Shown here: piece by piece, positions 26,281 through 38,154 of the stretch | How the letters are laid out: each line of letters opens with the position of its first letter | Position numbering within the stretch: position 1 is the first letter of the stretch | Assembly (NCBI GenBank): GCA_021464415.1 | Contig: JAKCWG010000730.1 | Span: forward strand, 1-64,000 | DNA: 64,000 nucleotides | Source of the DNA: Lonicera japonica | Lineage: Eukaryota; Streptophyta; Magnoliopsida; Dipsacales; Caprifoliaceae | Direction of reading: 5' to 3' | The notes under the pieces: model-generated | What the model was told of the DNA's origin: nothing | Database searches by the model: none | The model's input: the letters and a program-made list of their open reading frames with translations, nothing else | Program-made: the position numbers and the translations under genes

Positions 26281-28855
26281 TGTGACGCCCCGAAATCCCG
26301 TTTAGAGGTTTGTACCTCCGGGACCCGGTTAGCCACGGAGTCGTACGCGATGACGGGTGATCAGGTGTAAAATTTAGAATTTTATATCACAAACAGGCTG
26401 AAGTAATAAAGTCATTTCAAAAGAAATTCTGGCATGTGGAGTTTATATTATTAATAAAACCATTTCCTGTCAAATAGCTTACATTTAACTTAAAATAATA
26501 TCTCCACATCTGTAACTTGTTAAATAAAAGGCACAGTACATTACAAAGTGATCCCTTTAATAGGGTTCCAATCATATACAAATACTTTACATATATGGCT
26601 TAAGAGTTTAAAACGATACAATATGAATACTTAAACAAAGAAGACATAAGTCGTTTCCCACGACTTTGGTAATCCAATCTTCAGAGCTATCTAGACTCGA
26701 TGGCGCACCATCCCCCGGATAATACCTGCAAAACCTAGTTTGGAAAATGGGAGTGAGCCAAACGGGCTCAGTGGGAACTATAAGAGTTTGTATAGGAGAA
26801 TAGGTTAGAAATCATGCATGCCATGCAATGCAATATAATGAAAGTAAAGTTGGTTTATATGCTGCTTCTGTGTAATAAATCTCCTCTGGGTAGAAATATG
26901 TATATACAAATGTAAATACATGTACGTATACAATACATTTAAGAAGCAGCCAATGTATGGAAAACCTTTTCGTGAACTATGTATATATAATGTCCCCAAC
27001 CCAAAGTACAAGAAAAGCAATGTACGTATACATATGCATCATCGTACTACATAAGCCACAACACCGCGACTAGATCTATCACATCAATCACATATATCAA
27101 CTCACGTCTAGGATTTTCATATATCTACTGTACAGAGATAGCCGGCACTCGATTTCTTCTGCCCAAGGCAGGGACCACCTACCAGGTCCACCTAGACGCT
27201 ACCTCACGCAGCCACACAGGCATACGCTACCTCACGCCGCCATAAAGGCGCACGCTACAATAATACTCACGTAGTCACCAAGGCTATATACGCTACCGGT
27301 AATCACCATCTATCTAGTACGAACGGTGTGGCCATCCGATATGAAATCACATAAATCATCTCATCAAATCAATGAAATCACAAGAATATAGAATCGAACA
27401 TATATACATATGAATATACATGCATTCCATATGTATTCGTAAAACTTGTATATATGTATATATCCATAGTGTAAAACATGTAGTGGTATTGTTGAGATTT
27501 AACAAGATCCGCCAAGTCCGTCAGTTAAGAAAGGAAACCATAAAAATCCCTAATTTGGGAGGTTTCATAACTTTCATCAAATTGGCTCCAAGCCAAGTCT
27601 AATATAATCAAATAGTGTATACGAGTTCCCAATTAGCCTCCCAATATGATTTAAAGACTTCATTTATTCAAAACACATATATATATTTGACCAGCATACT
27701 TACGGACCGGCTAGGTAAGTAGAAAATCTCATAAATATGGTCTATAACTTAAAACACAACAACAATACCACTAATATATGTAACTTTGTCCAAAATATAC
27801 TTTTAAAACCATGTATCGCATTATATATATGCGTAGTAGTGTATACTGTACACTATCGTATCCGTACATAAGGGTTTTGTGCCAATCTTACCAAAAACAG
27901 TATAGAAATTGGGGCTTTTGTATAAAATAGCTACTGATGTCATATATGATTTAAATCCATCAAAATTATCCAAAGAAATTAACCCAAGCCCCATGCATAT
28001 GCAACTTTGAGTAGAAAACCTAGGTTTAGTTTGATTTGGTGTAAATATGTTGTAATCACTTGAAAGGAAGTTTAAATACTATTATTCCCACCTTAGGAGG
28101 GTCAATCCCTCGAAGAAATGTCGTTGAATCGAGCCGGAACCGCGTAGAAGCGAAAACCCCCAAGTTGTAGCTATAAACCCTAGAAATGGTGGATGAAGGT
28201 GGAGAAGATGATGAAGATGATGATGAAGATGGTTATGATGGCGTGGTTTTGATGCGGAAGAATTCGCCTTAGATGATCACGAGATCCTCCCCAAAATCGC
28301 CCTCAATCTCTCTCTAAAGGCTCTCCAATTGGTGGGGTGAAATGAGGATGAAAGGAGAAGAATAAATATATAAAAAACCTGTCCAGCGCGATGGAGTTGA
28401 CTCCCTACTGTTCATGGAGTCGACTCCCTAGGCCTGAAGGTGCCCCTTTCAGCTTTTGGTCAAAAGCTCGACTTCGCATGCACTTTTGGGCCTCAAGGAG
28501 TTGGAATTGGCTCTCGGCCAAAACACGAAAGTTGTAGAGGGCATTGAGATGAAGACGTGTCCGAAAACGGGGACTCATTTGGAGTTCGGATGAGGAAGTT
28601 ATGGTCATCCAAAGTTGGGTAAAAATAACTTATCGCGTAGGATCGAAACTTGTGATTTTCGACCCGATTTTTGTCCGAGCCACCCGAAACAACTTATAGT
28701 CATTATAACACACTTAAATATATTAATATGACTTGTTGGAGGTTTTCAAACCATTCTAACCTTTACAGAACCCAATTTGGCGTCCCGGAGCCAAATTTAG
28801 TCTCATACGCGATATGGGCCGCGATTTGCAAGCGATAAGGAAACCGGGTGTTACA
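26281..28855 (-). mobile_element. gypsy-type solo LTR (family A), nested, perfect TSD ctaat
   Basis: Plus-strand ends are TGTGACGCCCCG and GGGTGTTACA; the element is in minus orientation, 2575 bp. TSD ctaat lies at 26276-26280 and 28856-28860. It sits inside the 24334-30012 LTR, whose sequence resumes at 28856, so it is the younger insertion. GGAGTCGACTCC, a perfect palindrome, is at 28416-28427, with a one-base variant at 28393-28404. The 27150-27310 stretch has imperfect repeats of a ~30-bp 'gcatacgctacctcacg' phrase, seen inverted in the sister LTR at 39599. Confidence 0.95.
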
Positions 28856-30012
28856 CTAATGGTCTATGGGGTTAACCTAGCCTTGGTGGCTACATACCCT
28901 GGTCCTCATAGAAGGACTCCATTATATTAGCGGCATACTCTATGATTCATGTAGAGGGATCCCATTTTGGGAGCGGCATACTCTATGGTCCAGCAAGGGG
29001 GACAGCGTGAGGCGCCATACCCTGCACATCTAGGTGGTCCACAGGGGGACCCAACCTTGGGGGCTGCATACCCTAGCCTTGGGAACTTAGATCGCGATCG
29101 TTGTGCACAGTACAGAAAATCCTAGATGTTGGAGATAAGATATCGAACATGAGATGGATGGGTACGAGATGAACAGTTGAATAAGATTAGTGCCTACGTT
29201 TTCTTATGATACTTTATTATTCTAAGTTATGTGTACTTTGACGATATTTATATATATTCTTTATCATAGCTTCAGGGTTGGGAAAGCACTTGGTGTGCAT
29301 TGCATATAAAAGGATTTTTATCACATTTGCATGGCAATACTATTATATTCTTATAGTATATGCATAAGGTAATGATATGAGTAAGCATATATTCATGTAC
29401 GGATACTACTAGTAGTATATTCATTATTGCATGTTGTGTGTGCTTTACTATATGTATTTTCTTATGCAAAACTCTATAGTTCCTACTAAGCCCATGTTTG
29501 GCTCAATCCCATTTTCCTAACCAGTTTTGCAAGAATTCTCTTCGGGGGTGCCACAAATACGAAGTATAGGAACCTCTAACGACCCTTAATGCCTGTAGTT
29601 GTCCGCGGATGACTTGTCCCTTACGGATTATAGATATTAGAACCATTTGATTTTATTATCATTAATTTGTATTAAAATTATATTTATAAGTGTTGTAAAG
29701 GCCATTTAATTATTTTTGAGACCTCGTTGGAGGGATTGGTATATATATTGAAGTATTAGATTTGTGTGGAATGCAAATAAGTATAGATGTGGAGTTAACT
29801 TTCTAGTTAAGCTTTATTTTCTTATTTACATGTTTGGTTTTATTGAGAATACAAACTCCACATGCCGAAATTTTCTGAAAAATGTGGCCTTACATGTGAC
29901 TTTTTATTTTATCAATTTTAAATTAAGTATGTTAAACCCACCGTCGCGTACGGCACCGTGATTAACTGGATCCCGGAGGTCTAAACCTCATAACGGGATT
30001 TGGGGCGTCACA

Positions 30013-30552
30013 GGCTGGCCATTGACAATATGAAAATCTCCACTAAGTCCGTTAAATCTAATGCTTGCTAATATACCCAACCTTTTCATTCATCACATGG
30101 AGAATGAAAACCCCAGTTTGCATTATCATCAATTTGTAAAGCTTAGCAACAATTTCTTGATCAATAACTGACAAATTGATGGCACTTTGATAAGGAATTT
30201 GAGTTCCGATTCCATTTAGCACGCTAGTTAAAGAAGGGATTATACCTTTTCCACAATCATCATTTGCATATATGGGCACTAGATTTCTCCATCCACAAGC
30301 TTGGATAAGAGCGGTTATAGCTTGAACTTGAGACGAGCCTTTAGGATTGCACGAACAAAATATCCACTTTTAAGTGATGAAAAAGAATGATTTATTGCAG
30401 TGAATGAAATAATGGGGACTTGAGTATGATTTCCAATATTGATCACAAAGTTCGATTGCATTGATGTCATTGGCCTAATTATTACTTGTACTTTTTTGTT
30501 TATCAAATCTAAAGCTGCATTTGAAATTAACAACGGAAACAAAGAATGGCTA
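30013..30552 (-). pseudogene. GLR-like glutamate receptor pseudogene, first fragment
   Basis: The minus-strand frame covers part of the amino-terminal ANF-receptor-like domain. Visible pieces are AALDLIN, PMTSMQSNFVINIG, VPIISF, then (after a frameshift near 30330) SSQVQAITALIQACGWRN and VPIYANDDCGKGIIPSL. A later piece, IRFNGLSGDFHIVNGQ, follows directly on HVMNEKVGYIS. Relative to plant GLR proteins roughly 130 residues between these two are missing, so there is an internal deletion as well as frameshifts. No start codon or signal peptide was found upstream. It continues at 24333 after the LTR insertion. Confidence 0.88.
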
Positions 30553-31767
30553 TTATTTCATATGTTGAACTCAAGAACAGAAAATAGTGAAAATATTGTT
30601 TTAAATTGATTATATAAATTATATAGTAGTAAGATTTTTATGTATATAGGCACCATGCATAGGAGAAATTAGGTAAGCACATAGTAAAAAGGAATGCACA
30701 TGGGTGAATAGATGATTGCACAACTGTTGATAATGATTGTTGGGTGACAGTGGTAGTTGAGAGTAAGGTAACACTTCAAGTATTAAAATTTTGAATTTAA
30801 TTTTGAAACTCTGTATTTTTAATCTAAATTGTAAAGTCGCTATTAACAATCATAATAGATTTTAATTTCCAAAAAGTTTTGTAAAAGTTTTCTACAACAA
30901 AACAATTACCCTTTTAATGCTTCTGTTATAACTTAGTGACCAAAACTCCTCTCTTCCATTTACTCTTTGCCATTTAACTTTCTCAATTTCTTTTTCGTCT
31001 TCCCCGTCCTTCCATGGAGGAGAGGAGGGTTTACAATTGTTATTTTGAAATTTAAAATATCAATCCCCAGTCTTAAAATTTTCCACTAGGTTGTTCAATA
31101 TGCAAAAAGTATCATTATCAATTAATTAATTTTGTTAACATTCACATGAATAATTATTTTAGAAGGAATTTTCCAATAGGTTGTTCACTATGCAAAAACA
31201 TGCATTCCTTTAACAACGGAATCTAGAATTCTTTGTTCAAGCCGTGTCAGTAACAAGTATTTCTTTAATGTAGCCCAAATTTTTTACGATGCAATCATGC
31301 ATGGACCTTTTATTTACCTCAAGCTTTTGTGACAAAATATTTTTCGTGACACAATTAATGAAAACATTACAACGAAATCTTTTATCATTAGAGATATTTT
31401 GTTGTAGTGATATAATTAATGCAAATGAGTTTGTATGTCCTTCGAGAATTATTTTATGTGTCAAAGTTTCGTTTTGAGAGCATAAAAAATTTCAAAACAT
31501 CAGAATATCTGGTATATATATTTTAAGTATTGGGTATCGGAACTCATAATAGTAAGTGGATATAAAAATTGAAATATAAAATGTGGTCACCACGTGTTGG
31601 TTTAAAGAATTATATCACATTCCATTATAATCAATAAGTGATTGACACATTGATATGTCTGATTTTTATGTTCACGTAGAATTACTCAGAATTTTTCAAT
31701 GCTACCAGCTCGCCACTAAAACATCACCACACAAAGTATTAGTGACAAAAATTGCCATGAATTTCCT
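30553..31767. other. Unassigned sequence between GLR remnant and copia-type element
   Basis: AT-rich. I see no GLR upstream exon, no other domain and no repeat signature, apart from a duplicated phrase 'ttgttcaatatgcaaaaa'/'ttgttcactatgcaaaaa' (31093 and 31183). Confidence 0.4.
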
Positions 31768-32112
31768 TGTTAAATTTCATTTATTTTGTTTTCCTTCCTT
31801 ATTCCTATTATTTCCATTCACAAGTTATTTCTTTTCTTTTAAGTTATTATTTCTTTTCTTTCCTTATTGTATAGTATAGTTAGGCTAAAGTTATTTCCTT
31901 TTCCTTGTCTTGTAAAGCTCTATAAATAGATCTCTCTCTTTACGTAATATTCAATTCACACAATCAGTTCAATAATATTTCTCTCTATTCTATAATCTTA
32001 ACATGGTATCAGAGGGTTAAGATATTCCAATCCTAAGATCTTAATCACTATTTTTCCCCGCCGGTGAGTAGTTAATATTGTCGCCCACCGGACCACCTTT
32101 CTCTAAAATGCG

Positions 32113-32114
<2 letters not shown>

Positions 32115-32196
<82 letters not shown>
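32115..32196. repeat. (TC)n microsatellite
   Basis: About 40 perfect TC units shortly after the PBS of the copia-type element. It produces an artificial Arg-Glu repeat frame on the minus strand that is not a gene. Confidence 0.97.
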
Positions 32197-32198
<2 letters not shown>

Positions 32199-33134
32199 TA
32201 TAATGGCTTACTTGAAAGTTGGGATTTTTACGTTGTCGCATTCTTACTCCTCCGTGAACCTCTTTCCTACATCATCAACAGAACTGATTCAACCGACCTC
32301 CACTCCTGCTCCATCGTCGCCCCGTCGTTATCGATTGCATTGACTCCTTCCGATGTACCTGCACCTAATGCTGCCAGACCACTCTCGCCAATGTATGCTT
32401 GCTTTTTTTTCACCGTCTTCTTAACCCAAAACCTAGAATTACAATCTCATTGCCATAACTTTCTACCGCAAACCATCTAAACCCACCACTACTCTCTTAA
32501 GCTGCTTCAACCAGGTAGACCAAACTTAAACAAGACCCACCACCACAAGAAAATCCTAACCTTCCTTTTTTGCCACTACCAATGCTTGCTTATCCTGAAA
32601 CTAAACACCAACCACTGCATCCTCATCGTCTTACACAGAAAATACCAAATTCGTAAGGTACAGTCCAATCAAATCACCTTTGCCACCCATGAGCGCATCC
32701 AGTCCACGCGTCCTCTCGTCCCTGCCACATGTCACCACCTGCTTTCCTGGTCTTTTCAACATCACAAAAAAAATAATATTTTTTTCCTTTTCTTTATCTT
32801 TCCATTATCTATTTTCAAACTCAGAGTTTAGTTTTTTGGGAAGTTCAAGCCTTGGCACCTCCATCCCCCATCTGTTAATCCAAAATTTATCTGTTCTGTG
32901 GAATCCTATTCCCGTCTGCTCTCCACGTGGGAGTACTGATTGCACGTAAGGGAGAATTTTAAGCATAATATTGTTTACTATTCACGTATTCAAATCTAGT
33001 TTTTTTCCTAGATAATCTCTTTAAGATCTTTGTTCCAATACCTAGATTTTCTACCCACCTAGATGTTCTATCCTAATGCTCTACCCACCCAGATTTTCTA
33101 TCTAGATATTTTCCTAGATTTTCTATTCGGACTT

Positions 33135-36100
33135 TGTAATACCCCGTGTTCCTATTTCCGCGTTGACCTTCTCTTAAGCCCGGTATGGATTAATCTCCGT
33201 CAGAGAGTGAGCATTGGGTTCTGTGCCCTTTGTACTCGACCCGATAGTTCTAGTATGTCACATTACGTATATTTATTTTGAGGGAGTGATCGTTAAGTTA
33301 TTCGGGTGGTTCGGGTTGAAACCGAGGCATAAATCGCGTGTTTCGACTTTTCGCGATTTGTTGATTTCTGGACAACTTTGAGAGGCAATAACTTCTTCAT
33401 CCGATATCCAAATGACTCTCTATTTTTGGCCACATCTTCATTTCTTTTCCCTCTACAACTTTCATGTTTGGGCCGAGTCCAGATTCAACCGTTTCGAGGT
33501 CTGTTTCGGGCTCAAAAAGTCATTTGCTGTTGCAGTGACTTCCATGATCGATCATGGAAGGGCCATGATCGATCATGGTCGTCCAGAAGAGTTCCATAAT
33601 GCTTCATGATCGATCATGGGTCCCCCATGATCGATCATGGTTCACCTGAATGTCGGTTTTGAGCATTTTTAACCCGTTTTTGACCCATTTATCACCGAAC
33701 ACTCCTCATTTTCGAGCCACACTCCTCTGCCACTCTCTAGAGAGTTCTAGAGAGAGAGAGAGATTCTTTCCACTTCTTCCTCTTACAAGATTGGAGTGCC
33801 GAATCGCTTTCTCCTTCCCTATTCATCATCTTCCTCACCTTCTTTCTCCATTGGAGCTCGTGTTGGAGCTAGGGTTTCAGCGAGACGGCTTCAACGCTTC
33901 CTCAACTCCTCAGTCTTGCTTCTCTAAGGTGGGATCACTAGTACTAAACCTTTGATTTTAAATTATTACTCGTTGAATTAGAGTTTTGAACCCAAATTGG
34001 GGATTTTCATCAAAAGTACATGTTGTTTGCATCTCATGGGGTTTGGGCAAGGTATATATTTGATTAGTGGTGTATATGGATATATTATCACTTAGATATT
34101 ATGTATCATCACTTATTATCACATTATGAGCCTTGTTCTCTCACCTACCCATCGTATCCTCATTGAGACTGAGGGAATGAACTGGGCTAGAGAGGATTTC
34201 GGGATTTATGCTTGATTTATGGTTGATTATGGATTATACGGGATAGATATGAATGTATACATATGTAGTTGAGAGTGTTGAACTCTATTCTGGTGAATTG
34301 GACCGAGAACCTGTTAGGACGTAATGTAGAGTAACGAACATTGTGTCTTGTGCCTTGTGGAGGCTATGGTTAGTGCAAGCGAGGGTATGCAAACCCGATA
34401 CACCTTAGACATATTATTACCCTAGTATGGTGGCTTATAGATTGTCGTGATTCTAGGTAAGGCGAGGTTAAGTTGTCATGGAACTTTCGATTAAGCGAGA
34501 ACCATATTAGTTAAGGCTTAGCTCGACAACATGGCTAGAGAATTAACATAATATGCTTATAACACATGATGATATGTAATATATATATATAGATAATGAA
34601 TCAATCGTCCGTATAATGAATTATTAATTAAATGGTAAAGTCCCGGATAATTGGATTAATGATAACGATGACGTGATTAATGATGAATGAACGATGATTA
34701 TAATAATGATGATGTGACAAATGATGAACGATGAACAACAATCACGATGAATATAATGATGATGATTGTGTGATTGTGTATATATGTTGATTAGCCATAC
34801 GTGTGATGGGTGATTGATGATTATACGTATATTATTGTTGAATGCCGAATCGATATATTCATGTTGATTCGATCACACATATGGGCTGGATATGATGATA
34901 TACTGAGCACCGGGTAGCTCCCCGTGACTCGAAGGAGGGCCGCCTATTGCTACCCGTGGGTGAAAAGGCCCTAAACTGTGCACGGAAAAATGAAGTCGGT
35001 GACTCCGCCGGTGGTTGTGTGTGTCCACAAAGGAGAGCCCACTCTAGGTATCTTGCCTTCCAACTGGACTATGTATCCTTGGTTAGATGAGTTTCCCCAG
35101 CAAGCGGAGCAGGTCCCGTGTGCCACTACTTCCCAAATGGTGAGTCCCCGAAAAGTAGTTAGGCTACTAATGGTCATCACCCACTAGGGTATCGCCTGGT
35201 GTAGTTTCTCTAGGGTGTCGTGGGAACTTGTATGGGCGTTCTCCTCGTTAACTATTCGGAGTGTTATTCCCGGGAAAATGTCTTGAGGGTTATCTCCGAA
35301 TGACCTACTTGGAGAACCAAATCCCTGAGCCACCGCCCCACCTAGAGGAGACATGGACAAGAACCTTGGACCCTTCGGGACTCGCTGGATTCTTTGTTCT
35401 GGGCCTAGACTGACCGCGGGGTGAAACTGATGCATTATACTGGAGACGTCATACGAGGGTTATTGTGAGATTGTGATTGTGTTGTGATTATTATTATATC
35501 GTATCATGTCTCGCATTGATATATATATGTGTGTTGCCTCGGTTATGATGTAATTGATGTAAAGACTGATATGGACACATCTTGACAGAACAAGGTACAC
35601 GTAGAAAACTATCAAGCCTTCCATAATATATTGATATATAAAGTGGAAAGATATAATAATTATTAAACTTAGAAGTAGCATATGGATATACAGACATGTA
35701 CGGATTACGGAATAGCGAGCCGGATCAAAATGCATATAATATACTCATAATTTAAGGGAAATCATAGATAACGAAATAGCCTAATGAGAGTACGACGTAA
35801 TGTAATAGTTTAGGCAAAAGACCTTGGGATGAAGCCTATTAGGTGGCCAAGTATAAGATTCATAATAGATTATAATTAAAGTGATAACAATGAATACTTG
35901 GCCTATAGTTACGACTTATAGAGTAAGGACGGACCGGATAACGTAGAAGAGTTGGAATTATACTTGACAGTGGGTAGTCTGTGGCATATCGAACCCTAGG
36001 AAGCTATAGATTGATATGAGGCATCTGTGGTCAATTGATCTCCTCGGGTTATGGAATTCCTTTGAGGTTAATCTTATGGATGGTTAGAGGGGAGATCAGA

Positions 36101-36738
36101 TAGTTGGTTAAATGGATTTCGGTAGCTAGGATAGAAGTCCTAGTGGGGTTGCTTGCACGTGGGTTTGTATTGCATTGCATTGCACGTTTTCAAACTATTA
36201 CGCTAAAGTAAAGTATTTTCTATATAAAACCTATATAGTTCCCACTGAGCCCGGATTTGGTTCATCCCATTTTCTAACAATTTTGCAGGCATAGCATCTT
36301 GGATGGGGTATGATGTACGTGTATAGAGGCCTCTGATGTCCACAGTCAGCGTATAGTCCTTTTTTGAGAAAGGACTACATTGTATAGTCATTTTGGTTTC
36401 TATTTGATTGTAAACGGACTATGATTTGATAAACGATTTATATTGTATAATTGCATAAATGGTTTTATATATGTGGAGTTGATTTAAGCATTGTTTGATG
36501 TGATTCCATTTGTATGGAAAAGTGATTTTAAATATTACATGCTAGTTTATTACCCGAACTAACTCCGCATGCCTTGGGTTCTGTAAAATGAGCTTTTAAA
36601 TAGAATTACCATGTTTTATTTAAGAAAAGTTTTTAAAAGTCGTGATTTTTATATTTTTAAACCCGCCGTTGTGTACGGCATCCGTGATTAACTGGGTCCC
36701 GGAGGTGAAAATCTCAAAACGGGATTCGGGGCGTCACA
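33135..36738 (+). mobile_element. 3.6-kb gypsy-type solo LTR (family A), perfect TSD gactt
   Basis: Starts TGTAATACCCCG and ends CGGGGCGTCACA. TSD gactt lies at 33130-33134 and 36739-36743. It is inserted in the copia-type element. Four copies of ATGATCGATCAT lie at 33542-33640. The frame at 35184-35435 mirrors one at 12134-12367 and is conserved LTR sequence. No internal region is left. Confidence 0.95.
33542..33640. repeat. Four copies of a 14-16 bp perfect palindrome
   Basis: CCATGATCGATCATGG occurs at 33542-33557, 33563-33578 and 33625-33640. The 14-bp core also occurs at 33605-33618. Confidence 0.97.
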
Positions 36739-37224
36739 GACTTTCTACCCAAACTTTTTACCCTGAATTTTCTACCCAGATGTTTTACACCGGACCTAGT
36801 CATCCTCATCAGTTATACCTTTCGGAATTCTTAAAGACTCAGTCATCCTCGTCGGCTCGCCCTCTTCATTCGCCTACGTGCTAGTTTGTCTACCCCGCTT
36901 GTTCTTTACTATAATTTCTTAACTCAAGTTACTGTTCGGTTTCACTTTTTGTTGTCCAAGCTCAGAATTCTTTCCAAGCCTTCTTGAGTTTGAGGGGATG
37001 GGGGGTGTTAAATTTTATTTATTTTCTTTCTATTATTTCATTTGACAAGTTTTTTTTTTCTTTCAAGTTATATTTCTTTTCTTTCCTTATTGTATAGTAT
37101 AGTTAGGCTAAAGTTATTTCTTTGTCCTTGTCTTGTAAAGCTTTATAAATAAATCTCTCTTTATGTAATATTCAATTCACACAACCAGTTCAATAATATT
37201 TTTCTCTTTTCTATAATCTTAACA

Positions 37225-37460
37225 TTCTTATCAAAATGTTTGTACATACAAGTACGGTGCTGTGTAGAGGGGCGGGGGGACAATCATCCCCCCTTGATTT
37301 TCAACTTTTTTTACAGCATATGGTGTAATTTTTGAAAAAAAATAATATAAGGATTTAGTTGCAAAAAATTATACTTCCAGGGCTATTTAAAGCTTTAAAA
37401 ATAACTCTTTTTTTTTCAACAGTCCACAGACTACACATCTTAATCTGTACTATGGAAAAT
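37225..37460. other. Non-coding sequence between copia-type element and LINE
   Basis: Target DNA for both insertions. No domain was seen. It includes a small GC-rich inverted phrase (ggcggggggacaatcatcccccc, near 37271). Confidence 0.4.
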
Positions 37461-37473
37461 CCATCCTCTTAAT
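37461..37473. repeat. LINE target-site duplication, left copy
   Basis: CCATCCTCTTAAT, identical to 51789-51801. It directly abuts the A-rich 3' tail of the minus-strand LINE (cttattttttttaatc on the plus strand). Confidence 0.92.
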
Positions 37474-37770
37474 CTTATTTTTTTTAATCAAAAAGGCAAA
37501 GGGCCCCTGAATATTATTAAGAAAAATAGGAAAAGAAAATTACAACTTATGAATCTGCAAAGTCGCCAGCCCAGAACGGTCTCATCTAGCAATGCCTATA
37601 ATCTTCTTTGGCAAGTTGGATCTCCTAAAATATAAAAAATTTTACTCCTGAACACCTAAGTTGGCAAGATAAAATGCACAACAGTTGGTTTCCCAAAATG
37701 AATGATGAATAGAAAAATTGATTTGTTGCAGTAACTTTTTAATCTCTCTAACAATGTAAGCCAAAGCCCA

Positions 37771-38154
37771 TGTAACGACCCAGTCGCACCTCAGTATGAT
37801 ATTGTCCACTCTGGGTAACGTCCAGCCCCGCCTCAGCCCCGGAACATCTACCCTCACGGTTTTGTTTCTGGGAGCTCACGACCAGCTTCCCAGGGGGTCA
37901 CCCGTCCTAGGATTGCTCTGACCCTCTACTCGCTTAACTTCGGAGTTCTTATGGGATCCAAAACCAATGAGCCCCCAAAAGGCCTCGTACTTAATTAGCG
38001 ACCATTTCTTACATATATGGGTCTCCAAGGATCCCCCATCTTCCGATGTTGGATGCCCCCTTTGAACTACAATTCCTCCTCCCAAGGGAGTACTCATCAC
38101 TCGCAGGGCATCACATCCTTCCCCCCAAGGGAATCAATGTCCTCGTCGACACAT
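37771..38154 (-). mobile_element. Cassandra TRIM, 3' LTR and part of internal region
   Basis: The minus-strand Cassandra has TGTGATGCCC... to ...GTCGTTACA, with the 5S-rRNA-like block near 37884-37972 (minus) and PPT (CTTGGGGGGAAGGA) at 38116-38129. The internal region stops 31 bp before the PBS would be expected. Confidence 0.88.

Larger units (their letters stand above)
24334..30012 (+). mobile_element. gypsy-type solo LTR (family A) splitting the GLR pseudogene
   Basis: Starts TGTAACACCCCG and ends GGGGCGTCACA. It is about 3.1 kb once the nested LTR (26281-28855) and its TSD copy are removed. Flanks are ggttt (24329-24333) and ggctg (30013-30017), only 3 of 5 identical. Deleting the LTR and one of these pentamers rejoins the GLR reading frame exactly (NGQ-P-QSLGFEIVN), so I accept them as a decayed TSD. 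Confidence 0.85.
31768..37224 (+). mobile_element. Non-autonomous copia-type LTR element (about 1.85 kb) split by a gypsy solo LTR
   Basis: The 5' LTR is 31768-32003 (TGTTAAATTT ... ATCTTAACA, 236 bp, with TATA-like tctataaatag near 31920). The PBS is TGGTATCAGAGG at 32004-32015. The PPT is TGAGGGGATGGGGGG at 36991-37005. The 3' LTR is 37006-37224 (219 bp). Flanking pentamers are ttcct (31763-31767) and ttctt (37225-37229), 4 of 5 alike. Without the nested LTR the internal region is about 1.4 kb and shows no gag or pol domain, so it would have needed proteins in trans (LARD/TRIM-like). The internal region contains a long (TC)n run and degenerate 'ctacccagattttcta' repeats. Confidence 0.88.

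Noticed and set aside
32041..32241. Arg-Glu repeat protein on the minus strand
   Set aside because: Translation of a (TC)n microsatellite.
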